In this document: piece after piece, positions 8,875 through 17,499 of the stretch | Layout: each line of letters opens with the position of its first letter | How positions within the stretch are numbered: position 1 is the first letter of the stretch | Assembly (NCBI RefSeq): GCF_963667585.1 | Contig: NZ_OY763420.1 | Span: 2,845,936-2,909,935 of the forward strand | Direction of reading: 5' to 3' | DNA: 64,000 nt | Origin: an uncultured Dethiosulfovibrio sp. | GTDB taxonomy: Bacteria; Synergistota; Synergistia; Synergistales; Dethiosulfovibrionaceae | Notes under the pieces: generated by a model | What the model was told of the DNA's origin: nothing | What the model saw: only the letters and a program-made list of their open reading frames with translations | The model's database searches: none | Position numbers and translations under genes: made by a program

Positions 8875-10377
8875 CTACACCGATGAGGTGGCTTTTCCTT
8901 CTTTATAGGAGTTCCAATGCCTCTTAAACACCGTAAACATCGATATCGCGGCTATTGCCAGGAACGTAGCGGATATGGGACGAGTAACGAATACGGACCA
9001 GTCACCTCCGCTGGCCATTAAGGCTCTTCGCAAATTCTCCTCTGCCATGGGGCCCAGGATGACCCCTATTATCAGTGGTGTTGATGGAATCTTGAACATC
9101 TTAAAAAATAGGCCTACCAGACCGAAAGCCACTACACACCAAACGTCGAATATGCGACTTGCGGAGGAGAAGGAACCGACTATACATAGCACCAAGATGA
9201 CAGGCAGGAGAAGATGTTTTGGTATGTCCAGTAATTTGACGAACCACTTAAGTCCCAAGGTTTCGAAGACTATCATGAAAACATTGGCTACCATTAAAGC
9301 GGTGAATATGCCGTACATTATGTCCCCACTTTTGATGAATATCAAAGGACCTGGCGATATGCCGTGGATCATCAGGCCTCCCAGAAATATGGCCGTCACG
9401 GTATTGCCAGGTATTCCCATGGAAAGCAGGGGAATGAGTGAACTTCCCACGACGGCGTTGTTGGCCGTCTCTGAAGCTATAACTCCGTCGACTATTCCTG
9501 TGCCGAATTTTTCAGGATGTTTGGAGGCGTTTTTAGCCGCACTGTAGGATAAGAGCCCAGCTGTGGAGCCTCCGATTCCAGGCAGTATTCCGATTCCTAT
9601 GCCTATAAGGGACGAGCGGATCATGTTGCCTGACTGCTGTATGAATTCGGGCCAGGATACACCAAGGCCTTTTAGACTGAATTCTTTCTTTTCCATCTTT
9701 TCGTCCAAGGTCTTTCGTCCGAAACCCGCCAGGATTATATCCGTTATGGCGAAAATCCCGATCAGTATGACTAATATGCCAAACCCAGACAAGAGCTGAA
9801 AGTTTCCGAACGTGAAACGGGTGAAGCTGTCCAGCGGGGCCATTCCGACCATGGAAAGCGTTATTCCAAATACGCCGCTTAAAAGTCCTTTGAGTAGGGA
9901 TTTCCCGGATAGGCTGGCGATTATGGTAAGGGAGAAAATCGCTATGGAAAAATATTCCGCTGGGGTGAATTTCAAGGTCAGCTTAGCCAGGTATGGGGAT
10001 ATAAATATCAGGGCTAGGATGCTGATAAGTCCTCCTATGAAGGAGTATAGTATGCCAGCTCCCAGCGCCTTTCCGGCCTCCCCGTTATCGGCCATCGGAC
10101 CACCGTCGAATATTGTGGCTATAGAGGATGGTGTCCCTGGAATCTTGAGTAGAATAGCTGTTATTAGACCGCCGGAGATGCCTCCTAGATAGAGACCGAC
10201 CAACAGAGAGATGCCGTTCATAGGCTCCATTCCGAAGGACATTGGGAGGAATAGCACTACAGCCATGGTGGCCGACAGCCCCGGCATCGCTCCAAAGATT
10301 ATCCCTACTATGACCCCGAAAAGTATCAGTCCTAGACAGACAGGGTTTAAAACAAGAAGAATTCCATCTAAAATCAT
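8875..10377 (-). CDS. tctA: Tripartite tricarboxylate transporter, TctA large membrane subunit
   Basis: The 500-residue protein has about twelve membrane segments. It carries the TctA signatures FGAMPGLSATMAVVLFLP near the N terminus, GISGGLITAILLKIPGTPSSIAT, and a second GIGGSTAGLLSYSAAK half-repeat. It forms the transport channel with the small TctB subunit and receives substrate from the periplasmic TctC protein, usually powered by an ion gradient. The start is ATG 10377 behind GAGGTG. It lies 11 bases from tctB. Confidence 0.93.
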   Translation of the reverse strand: MILDGILLVLNPVCLGLILFGVIVGIIFGAMPGLSATMAVVLFLPMSFGMEPMNGISLLVGLYLGGISGGLITAILLKIPGTPSSIATIFDGGPMADNGEAGKALGAGILYSFIGGLISILALIFISPYLAKLTLKFTPAEYFSIAIFSLTIIASLSGKSLLKGLLSGVFGITLSMVGMAPLDSFTRFTFGNFQLLSGFGILVILIGIFAITDIILAGFGRKTLDEKMEKKEFSLKGLGVSWPEFIQQSGNMIRSSLIGIGIGILPGIGGSTAGLLSYSAAKNASKHPEKFGTGIVDGVIASETANNAVVGSSLIPLLSMGIPGNTVTAIFLGGLMIHGISPGPLIFIKSGDIMYGIFTALMVANVFMIVFETLGLKWFVKLLDIPKHLLLPVILVLCIVGSFSSASRIFDVWCVVAFGLVGLFFKMFKIPSTPLIIGVILGPMAEENLRRALMASGGDWSVFVTRPISATFLAIAAISMFTVFKRHWNSYKEGKATSSV

Positions 10378-10388
10378 AATTACACCTC

Positions 10389-10850
10389 TTATAGCGGAAG
10401 TATGCCCGGAGGCAGGATCAGGTTGAAAGCTTTTACAAATAGAAAATATATGATTATCGGGGTAACGATCGAGATCATCCCGAACAGAGGCAGTTTTCGA
10501 TTTCTGGAGTTGCTCAAGATCATGGTTTGAGTGAACAGATAAAGAGCCGTTGCGATAAGGAACCCGAGGATTTTAAATAAAGCTACGTATCCTATGATGG
10601 CCAGGATGGTCATAGCCCCCCCTCCGATATCCTCGCTAGATCGACTTGTCGTTTTGCCCTTTTTCAGCAGGCTGAATACGATAAGCAATGCTGCTAGGCT
10701 TATAAAAACTATAGCTATGATCTGGGGAAAGAATCCGGAACCCACTTCTTTCGGGATGATCGGGGAAATCAATTTGGATTGTCGATACATAAAGATACCT
10801 AGAACCAGGAAGACTATTCCGCATATCAGATCCCGTATCTTGTCGTTCAT
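10389..10850 (-). CDS. tctB: Tripartite tricarboxylate transporter, TctB small membrane subunit
   Basis: The 153-residue protein has four predicted membrane helices (for example DLICGIVFLVLGIFMY and IIAIVFISLAALLIVF), the usual size and layout of TctB. It starts at ATG 10850 behind AAGGAGG. It is separated from tctC by about 250 bases with a strong hairpin, and is tightly linked to tctA. Confidence 0.85.
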   Translation of the reverse strand: MNDKIRDLICGIVFLVLGIFMYRQSKLISPIIPKEVGSGFFPQIIAIVFISLAALLIVFSLLKKGKTTSRSSEDIGGGAMTILAIIGYVALFKILGFLIATALYLFTQTMILSNSRNRKLPLFGMISIVTPIIIYFLFVKAFNLILPPGILPL

Positions 10851-10986
10851 GTTAACTCCTCCTTGAGTTTCTGGTTATTTGTTTTTTTATTTTGAGTATT
10901 CTTTAAGCGGCGAAGGTGTTTATTTATCAGTTTGTGGCGTTCACATTTAGATTCACCCCAAGGAGGTTTTTCGTTTGTTTTGTAAA

Positions 10987-11028
10987 ATCGTAGATTGCAA
11001 AGACTAAATTGTCTTTGCAATCTACGAT
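10987..11028. repeat. Perfect 18-bp inverted repeat between tctC and tctB
   Basis: Arms 10987-11004 and 11011-11028 are perfectly complementary around a six-base loop (TAAATT). Read on the minus strand it follows the tctC stop by 72 bases and is trailed by TTTTA. It probably acts as a partial terminator or 3' stabiliser that keeps the binding protein more abundant than the membrane subunits. The rest of the 10851-11099 spacer is AT-rich and holds no convincing gene. Confidence 0.75.
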
Positions 11029-11099
11029 CAGTGAGCAACGTAATCGACGGATGGTGCAGTCTTGGAGTCTCCGTCGATCGTGGAAGAGCGCTCCCGAGG

Positions 11100-12068
11100 T
11101 TATTTCCCCATCAACTTGCGGATTTTCTGGATCTCGGCCAGATCCTCTTTGCTGGTCTGTTCTGGATCACGGTAAAACGCCTGGGCATGGAAATTTTCGA
11201 GCTTTTTCTGGAAGCTTGGATCCATGGTGATCTCTTTAAGGGCTGCTGTGAGTTTTGCCACTATGGCCTGGTCGGTTCCTTTGGGAAACTTCATTTCGTA
11301 GAGTTTTCTGCTGACCACATCATAGCCCTGTGAGGTGAAGGTCGGGACGTCTGCTATCGAAGGGATCGATTCGGAGGAGCAAATTCCTAATGCCACGAAA
11401 TCCCCCTTTTCGATGTAATCCTTCAGATTCATGTAGTTGGCGACTAGAAGATCGACCTGCCCTCCCATAAATGCGACGGTGCGGTCGGCTGCGGCGGACC
11501 CGACATCGATCTTGTTGAGCTCGATTCCCATGCTCTCTTCCATCTGAGAGGATACTAGATGGGTGGAGCTTCCATACACCTGTGAGTAGGATACTTTTCC
11601 AGGGTTGGCCTTAGCGTAGGCGATCATGTCCTCCAGGTTATTCCAGCCCGAGTCCTTCCGGCATACTAGCGTATAGGTCGAATCCAACGCGACGGTCCCT
11701 ATATTTTCGAAATCGTTAGTGTAGGAGAAATCGGCCACGCCGGTTACCTCCTGTACGAGAGATGCCGTGTGGTTGAAAAGGATGTTATACCCATCCGGCT
11801 TCTGAGACATGACGTATTTTGATGCGATAATGCCGCTGCCTCCGGGCATGTTGACTATGATAAACGGTTTCCCGAATTTATCGCTCAGATTTTTTGCTAC
11901 GAGCCTTGCGTATAGGTCGGTGTCTCCTCCAGCGTTATAGGGCAAGGTTACTGTTACAGGTTTTTGAGGCCATTTCGATACCTCTGAGGCTTCTACCATG
12001 GAGCAGGCAACGGCGCTGAAAAAGAACAACGATAACAGGAGGCAGGATGATAAAGTTCGTTTTTTCAT
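11100..12068 (-). CDS. tctC: Tripartite tricarboxylate transporter, TctC periplasmic binding protein
   Basis: The 322-residue exported binding protein starts with a signal peptide (LSSCLLLSLFFFSAVACS); the Cys near residue 22 could make it a lipoprotein. Then come WPQKPVTVTLPYNAGGDTD and IIVNMPGGSGIIASKYV, the ligand-loop signatures of TctC/Bug proteins. These proteins bind carboxylates or aromatic acids by two bridging waters. It is the first gene of the operon. The predicted start of transcription near 12259 gives a leader of about 190 bases. Confidence 0.92.
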   Translation of the reverse strand: MKKRTLSSCLLLSLFFFSAVACSMVEASEVSKWPQKPVTVTLPYNAGGDTDLYARLVAKNLSDKFGKPFIIVNMPGGSGIIASKYVMSQKPDGYNILFNHTASLVQEVTGVADFSYTNDFENIGTVALDSTYTLVCRKDSGWNNLEDMIAYAKANPGKVSYSQVYGSSTHLVSSQMEESMGIELNKIDVGSAAADRTVAFMGGQVDLLVANYMNLKDYIEKGDFVALGICSSESIPSIADVPTFTSQGYDVVSRKLYEMKFPKGTDQAIVAKLTAALKEITMDPSFQKKLENFHAQAFYRDPEQTSKEDLAEIQKIRKLMGK

Positions 12069-12256
12069 TTTTTTTACTTCCTTTCAGTGATTTTTATTAC
12101 TTCCCTAAAACTAGCCCAATGATCTAGCTTTCGCCTATGGCGCTATTTCCCTAGCATGATATCCATAAATCACCCTCAATCATAAACAAGACTCTAAGCT
12201 GTTTCTTTATGTAGATCTACTGCTTAACATCTGCATATGGAGATGGCTTTTCCCGT

Positions 12257-12306
12257 TGATTCATGTTAGTATGAATTTTCAACAAAACCAAACAACGTTT
12301 TTGGGT
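12257..12306 (-). promoter_or_regulatory. Promoter and putative LysR operator, copy 2
   Basis: This is the twin of 7588-7637. On the minus strand it reads TGTTTG (12289-12294), 17 bases, TACTAA (12266-12271), facing tctC. The dyad CCAAA-N7-TTTGG at 12288-12304 is conserved, and its centre lies about 56 bases upstream of the LysR start on the plus strand. That is the classic position for a divergent LysR-type operator. Confidence 0.65.
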
Positions 12307-12351
12307 CATAATGACAAAAAATTTTTGTTGAATTGGGAGGAGAGATCAGCT

Positions 12352-13317
12352 TTGGATATTATCAGTCTTTATTATTTTAATGAACTTTGTGAGGATATGA
12401 ACATGACTCACACTGCATCTCGTCTCTATATAAGCCAGCAAACGCTCAGCAACCATATTCTAAGGCTTGAAAGACATTACGGGGCGCCTCTTTTTTTTCG
12501 TAGTCCTCGCTTGAGCTTGACGGATGCCGGGCGAATCATGAGACTTTTTTCAAAAAAAATTTTGGATGAGGAAACTCAACTCAAAAAACTTCTGTTCGAT
12601 GTCGAGGATCAAAAAAGAGGATTGCTTCGTTTTGGGGCCAGTTCTATGAGGATAAACGACTGTCTTCCCCATATATTGCCTCAATTTTCGCAGGAATATC
12701 CTGAGGTTCAGCTGGAAATTTACAGTTCCACTTCCGCTGATTTGGAGAAAAGAGCATGCAACCGTGAATTGGACCTTACTTTATGTGTCTTGGACAGGGA
12801 TATTCCGGCATTGATTTCCAGAAAGGTATTGTCTGATCAGATCTATCTCTGCGTAGCAGATAGCCTACTGGAGAAATACTATGGGGATGAAGTGGGAGAC
12901 CTTAAAAAAAGGTCTTCGTTGGGTGTTGATCTAGCGGATTTTGCAGAAGTCCCATTTTTTATGTTATCCGCAGCTAATCGTCTGAGTCATACCATATCGA
13001 AATGTTTCGAGGAGGCGGACTGTATTCCTAATATATATCTTTCCGCCACACAGACCAGGCTTGGACCGTCCATTTGTGCCAACGGTCTAGCGGCCTGTTT
13101 TATGACCAGGGCCAGTCTAGCTAACACGTTGCAAGAACTTGGACGACAGGTAAATGTCTTTCCACTGATGTACCAAGGAGATCCGATATACCATCATTTA
13201 TTTTTGGTTCACCATAAAAAACAATATCTGCCAAATTATGCTAAATATTTTGTTGAGTTGCTAGTTGATCATTTTGAGGAGATTGACAGTGTTTTTGCAG
13301 CGAATAGTTTGAGGTAG
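12352..13317 (+). CDS. LysR-type transcriptional regulator
   Basis: The chosen start is TTG 12352, because GGGAGGAGAG lies directly before it and the product then opens as LysR proteins usually do (MDIISLYYFNELCED). The frame is open to 12256, but that extension would run through the operator. Residues about 1-60 form the winged helix-turn-helix (MTHTASRLYISQQTLSNHI). Residues about 90-300 form the periplasmic-binding-like effector domain. Length is 321 residues. The gene is AT-rich compared with its neighbours. It is divergent from tctC and probably controls both minus-strand catabolic operons in response to a pathway acid. Confidence 0.85.
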   Translation: MDIISLYYFNELCEDMNMTHTASRLYISQQTLSNHILRLERHYGAPLFFRSPRLSLTDAGRIMRLFSKKILDEETQLKKLLFDVEDQKRGLLRFGASSMRINDCLPHILPQFSQEYPEVQLEIYSSTSADLEKRACNRELDLTLCVLDRDIPALISRKVLSDQIYLCVADSLLEKYYGDEVGDLKKRSSLGVDLADFAEVPFFMLSAANRLSHTISKCFEEADCIPNIYLSATQTRLGPSICANGLAACFMTRASLANTLQELGRQVNVFPLMYQGDPIYHHLFLVHHKKQYLPNYAKYFVELLVDHFEEIDSVFAANSLR

Positions 13318-13389
13318 CTATTAACTATTTGGCTATTTTTACTCTAAGGAGCCTGTGGTACCTCGAAGTTTTGTAAACTGATGGGGTGA

Positions 13390-13737
<348 letters not shown>

Positions 13738-13785
13738 CGACGACTATGGTCGAGCTGGTGGGTTGAGTTTTATCCGTCTTGATGG

Positions 13786-13825
13786 AACGAGGCCCTTCCC
13801 GATATTTTCGGAGAGGGCCTCGTTT
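13786..13825. terminator. Bidirectional terminator
   Basis: AACGAGGCCCT pairs with AGGGCCTCGTT. It is located between the DUF6122 gene and the convergent toxin gene. Confidence 0.75.
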
Positions 13826-13840
13826 CGGTTTTCTCGGCCT

Positions 13841-14341
13841 TTAGATAAGGCAGGATTTAACGGTATCCATCGGAAGAAAAAGATGGAGATCGTTCTGTGG
13901 GATGGATTCAAACCCGTATTTACCGTAAAAACGCTTTGCGGTCTCGTCCTTCGCTTCGACGAAGACGGCAAAAACCCCGATGTCCAGGGTTAGGATCCTC
14001 AGTAACCCATCTTGAAGCAAAAAACCACCGAGTCCCTTGCCCTGCATGGATTGATCCACCGCAAGACGGCCAAGTAATACAGCAGGCAATAGGGAATAGG
14101 GGTATTTTTTTGCACGATCCTCCGGTAGGGATCTTAGCGGGACGCTAAAGGCACTTAGCGTGTAGTACCCGATAAGATCATTGTCGGAGTTTACCGCCAT
14201 ATGGCATTTCGTAAGGTTTCGTTTTATATCCTGAGACACCTGTTTTTTGATGTATCTGTCCAGTTCCTCTATGCCACATGAAAAGACGGTTCTGTCGATC
14301 TCCTTGCTGAAGGGAACGACTCTACAGAGAGATTCTTTCAT
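13841..14341 (-). CDS. GNAT acetyltransferase toxin of a DUF1778/GNAT toxin-antitoxin pair
   Basis: The 166-residue GNAT protein contains VLLGRLAVDQSMQGKGLGGFLL, the acetyl-CoA pyrophosphate loop (Q-x-x-G-x-G), and a C-terminal AKRFYGKYGF. The N-terminal ELDRYIKKQVSQDIKRNLTK and the size match TacT/AtaT-type toxins, which acetylate the aminoacyl group of charged tRNA and block translation. It overlaps the DUF1778 antitoxin gene by 20 bases, the normal order being antitoxin first. Toxicity is inferred from the family. Confidence 0.85.
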   Translation of the reverse strand: MKESLCRVVPFSKEIDRTVFSCGIEELDRYIKKQVSQDIKRNLTKCHMAVNSDNDLIGYYTLSAFSVPLRSLPEDRAKKYPYSLLPAVLLGRLAVDQSMQGKGLGGFLLQDGLLRILTLDIGVFAVFVEAKDETAKRFYGKYGFESIPQNDLHLFLPMDTVKSCLI

Positions 14342-14594
14342 GTTTTTTGAAAAGTGCCTTTAAAACTTCAGTCGGTTCCGGAGGGTTTTCTATCGAGTGG
14401 AGTATTTTCTGCTCTGCCTCGATAGATAGATCTAAAATCATGTTTTGACGGATCACTTTATCCGCTTTTTCCTGTGCTGCTTCTACGAGAAACCTCGATA
14501 CAGGGGTTCCAACTATCTCGGCAGCACGTCTTATCAGTTTGTCCTGTCTCGGAGTCAGTCTAGCCTCGAGCCTTTCAGTTGCAACAGCACCCAT
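14322..14594 (-). CDS. DUF1778 (TacA-like) antitoxin
   Basis: The start is placed at ATG 14594 because AGGAGGTGAG lies just upstream. The N-terminal half (ATERLEARLTPRQDKLIRRAAEIVGTP) is a ribbon-helix-helix DNA-binding domain. The C-terminal tail (about residues 55-90) is the part that usually wraps the GNAT toxin. It presumably represses its own operon and neutralises the toxin. Confidence 0.87.
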   Translation of the reverse strand: MGAVATERLEARLTPRQDKLIRRAAEIVGTPVSRFLVEAAQEKADKVIRQNMILDLSIEAEQKILHSIENPPEPTEVLKALFKKHERISL

Positions 14595-14606
14595 CTGCCT
14601 CACCTC

Positions 14607-15664
14607 CTATGACGATATTGTACGGTAAAATAACGGACAGGGCAAGGGGATGACCATTGGGGCAACGATACGGGGGAGGGTTCCGTGGAACTCCGACGGT
14701 GGAGCCGATTCCCCAATAGGCGGCAGATCGGCGGATCCCCAAAAGCCCTCGCCGTCGGTAGGAATAGGCTCCGGGGGAAGGACCGCCTTTTGCGACCGCT
14801 CCTCGCTGGATAGGCCGAAAAGGTCCTCCCTTCTCAGCCCTCTGAGGGTCAGCAAGAAAAAGGGGTCTGAGTCGAAGGACTCGGCGACCAGGTAGAACAC
14901 CGCGGCTATGTGCTTGCATGGGTTGGACCCGTCGGGGCAGGAACAGTCGGTTTTCAGGTCCACCTCTGGGGCGGGAAACAGCGGTAGCCCAACCCCCTCG
15001 AAAATCTCCTCCATCTCCCGATATTGGGTGAAGATGAGGCAGTGTTCCTGATTTTCCTGAAATCCCTCCAGAAGATCGACCAGACGGCGTAGTTTGCCCG
15101 AGCGGAGGCCAGGATCTCTGACGCCGTAACCTTACGGGAGCCCTGTTTTTTTAGGAAGTCCAGGGCCTTTTTGATGTGCTCCGGGCTGGTCTCTATCCAC
15201 TGGCCTCTGAACCGCACCAGAGGGGTTTTTAGCTCCGCCAGCATCCTCATTTCCTCTGGGGTTATCTCCTCTCTCCCCAGGGAGAGGACGTACTGAAAGT
15301 CCAGCAGGAGGGAAGCTGAAGGGTGAAGCCAGAGGCCTGAAGTGCGGAGGCCTCCTCTTTCAGAAAGTGCAGCGCCTCGGAGGAGCTGAGGGAGAAGCCC
15401 TGGAGCTCCTTTTTCTCCAGGCTTTGTGCCATGTGAGGCGATAACCTGGCTCCCTGTCCCAGGGCGGTCTTTTTTCGCCGGTCCGCCTCGTCCCCCAGAA
15501 GTTGCGACGATGGGATAGGGACTCCCCCTCTTGCGGGAAGCCGTAGTGTCCGTTTTACGGCGGTCATTCGCCTAGAGGGCTGGGTTGGGGGATTGAGGTT
15601 CCCTGGGTTCCTCCCCCCACAGGTAGAAGGTCCGTTCACCGAAGGAAAGGTGGATTGCCCTCAT
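14607..15664 (-). pseudogene. Collapsed SNF2-helicase/SWIM zinc-finger gene
   Basis: Pieces of two normally adjacent large genes lie in order but in different frames. From 15664 the N terminus of a bacterial SNF2 helicase appears (RTFYLWGEE). It is followed in another frame by its associated domain (SEALHFLKEEASALQASGF, about 15400-15300), then PLVRFRGQWIETSPEHIKKAL (15225-15165). Near 15100 this jumps to the helicase C domain (SGKLRRLVDLLEGF, then CLIFTQYREM). It then runs into a SWIM finger (CSCPDGSNPCKH, about 14945-14910). The ATPase core and the SWIM protein's N-terminal half are gone. At least two deletions plus frameshifts explain this. Confidence 0.8.
14617..14645 (-). promoter_or_regulatory. 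Promoter of the DUF1778/GNAT pair
   Basis: On the minus strand TTGCCC (14640-14645), a 17-base spacer and TACAAT (14617-14622) lie about 22 bases before the antitoxin start. No clear operator dyad was seen. Confidence 0.6.
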
Positions 15665-15805
15665 AGAGACCAGCTCCGAACGTCTGGGATATGTGTAAGA
15701 GACTTTGTAGCATCGAGCAAAAAACTGCGAGGAGAGCCTGATTTAAGGCTATTTTGCTTGGGAATGCTTAGAATCACTTATCGCAATCAACTCTTTAGAG
15801 AGTAT

Positions 15806-16009
15806 CTCTAAAAACTCACGTTAGGATTCCCTCGGAGAGACCGTTCCGCCTGCGCCCTGTCTCGCCCGGGCGTATACTCGACCTGCCTGTTTCGTACGAA
15901 CGGGGCGACGTCCTGTCGCCCCGTTCGTACTACACTACGGCATGTCGAGTATACGGTCTCAAAGGGGCTTCGTCGGAACGATCTCTCCGAGGATCAGCGT
16001 TTTTAGAGG
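15806..16009. repeat. Dispersed palindromic element, copy A (longest stem)
   Basis: This is a nested inverted repeat. The outer ends are CTCTAAAAACTC and GTTTTTAGAG. Next come CTCGGAGAGA/TCTCTCCGAG arms, then GTATACTCGAC/GTCGAGTATAC. The core has 16-bp perfect arms, 15894-15909 and 15915-15930, around GTCCT. The 15665-16143 spacer holds this element and the promoter of the next gene and no convincing gene. Copies B-E are at 34356, 38806, 54577 and 61470. Confidence 0.85.
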
Positions 16010-16072
16010 TTCCCTAGAGAGGCTAAATCGTGACTTTTTTAAAGGAGAAAGGCCGTAGACGATGAAGGAACA

Positions 16073-16081
16073 TGCTATAAT
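16073..16081 (+). promoter_or_regulatory. Extended -10 promoter of the lipoprotein gene
   Basis: TGC-TATAAT is a perfect extended -10. The -35 region is weak. The coding start is GTG 16144 behind GGGGAGG. Confidence 0.55.
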
Positions 16082-16143
16082 CTATGTATTCTTAAAATAT
16101 ATAAAAAGGTAAAACGATCTACGCCACGAGGGGAGGATTTAAG

Positions 16144-17460
16144 GTGAGAGTAAAACAGAATATGGTTTTTATCTGTATGCTGCTGTTGACGGCGGCTTTC
16201 TTCGGAGGAGGGTGCAGTGGAGGTAGTAGCTCGCTTCCCGCCAGCCCCAAAGAGCTAGAGCCAGGATCGGAGTACGAGGGCACCCTGTCCTTTAACGACG
16301 GAGAGGAGGAAAAGGTCCTCATGAGCAGGAGATACGAGGCCCTCAATATAGAGAGCAGCACTAAGCTGCCTCCTGCGGTGGTCCTGTTCGTTAAAGAGGA
16401 AAAGTACCTCGACGAGACTTCCGGAAAGCTGAAGGCCTCCTCCAACGCCTCCTCCATAACCGAAAACGAGGTAGAAACCTTCCTCAAAAACAAATGGGAT
16501 GCGTTTTGCGATGGCGAAGAGGACGAAGGGGTAAACGCTCGGGAGTTCCTCGACTTTCTGGCCGAGTATAACATGCCAATGGACCAGTTCTTCCGCTTCC
16601 TCGCCGCTACGGGCGATTCCGTAAGCGAGCTGAGCGATATGGTGAAGGTCTATTCCTCTCAGTTGGAAGGGCTTGACGGGAAGGATACCTTCAACGAAAT
16701 CGAGTCGTTCTGTAGCCTGATAGGCATAGAGCTGGGAACCTATTTCACCGACGTCAAGAGGGTATTCGTGACCCACTCTGCCTTCTGCTCTAAGCTGGTT
16801 GAGCTTGGCATGGGGCAATCGAAGCTCTACGGGACCTACGTCGGCTGGTATATGGATCAAGGGGTGGAGCTTACCGATCCCTTCGGATCGTTCTTGGGCT
16901 ACCTGAAGAGCAAATCCATCGATGCCACCAAAAACGGAGACGATAAGGTCGACCCGGTAGAGATAGCTAAATTGGGGCTGGATATCTTGAAGTTTGGCTG
17001 GGACGTTATAAAGGACGGAAAACCTCAGCTTTCGGCGGACGGAGCCTTTACCTCGGTTCTGAGAAAGGACACCTCTGGACTGGACTACGAATACGCGAAA
17101 ACGAACAAGACTGGGACCATAGAGTACAAAGTCACCGACGCTTGGATCAAGTCGTGGGTGTTGATAGACGCCAAGATGAAGGGCGTAGCCTCCTACTCAG
17201 CGACCAACCCTAACTTCGGGGGGCAGTATCTTCCTAACGTCCAACTTGACGTTGAGAGCTCCTACGTGATGTGGGGTATGAATCTGAACGTAAACGCCCA
17301 AGTCTCAAACGTTATAAATGTTTCTTCGGTGGGAAACCCCGATCCCGAGATAGACGTTATAGCAAAGGTCAACGCGGGATGGCTCTTCCAATCGTTCGGG
17401 CAATCCGCCTATTTCAAGGTTCAGGGAAGCAGGGGTATCTCCTTCAACGGATGGAAATAG
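16144..17460 (+). CDS. Hypothetical lipoprotein
   Basis: The 438-residue protein is not recognised. The N terminus has a lipoprotein-type signal (FICMLLLTAAFFGGGC) with Cys near residue 24, followed by a Gly/Ser linker and an acidic stretch. The middle is helical and acidic. The last ~150 residues look beta-rich (WIKSWVLIDAKMKGVASYSA, VMWGMNLNVNAQVSNV). The downstream alpha/beta hydrolase begins 39 bases later on the same strand, so the two may be co-expressed and both act outside the cytoplasm. Confidence 0.65.
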   Translation: MRVKQNMVFICMLLLTAAFFGGGCSGGSSSLPASPKELEPGSEYEGTLSFNDGEEEKVLMSRRYEALNIESSTKLPPAVVLFVKEEKYLDETSGKLKASSNASSITENEVETFLKNKWDAFCDGEEDEGVNAREFLDFLAEYNMPMDQFFRFLAATGDSVSELSDMVKVYSSQLEGLDGKDTFNEIESFCSLIGIELGTYFTDVKRVFVTHSAFCSKLVELGMGQSKLYGTYVGWYMDQGVELTDPFGSFLGYLKSKSIDATKNGDDKVDPVEIAKLGLDILKFGWDVIKDGKPQLSADGAFTSVLRKDTSGLDYEYAKTNKTGTIEYKVTDAWIKSWVLIDAKMKGVASYSATNPNFGGQYLPNVQLDVESSYVMWGMNLNVNAQVSNVINVSSVGNPDPEIDVIAKVNAGWLFQSFGQSAYFKVQGSRGISFNGWK

Positions 17461-17499
17461 TCTTTTTGTCAAAAACCGACGGACAAAGGGGGCAAGATA

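Noticed and set aside
10847-11038. 63-codon minus-strand frame between tctB and tctC
   Set aside because: It runs through the perfect inverted repeat and AT-rich spacer, has no ribosome-binding site and no family-like sequence.
15593-15811. 72-codon plus-strand frame at 15593-15811
   Set aside because: It is antisense to the start of the SNF2 relic, with no recognisable sequence and no good start site.
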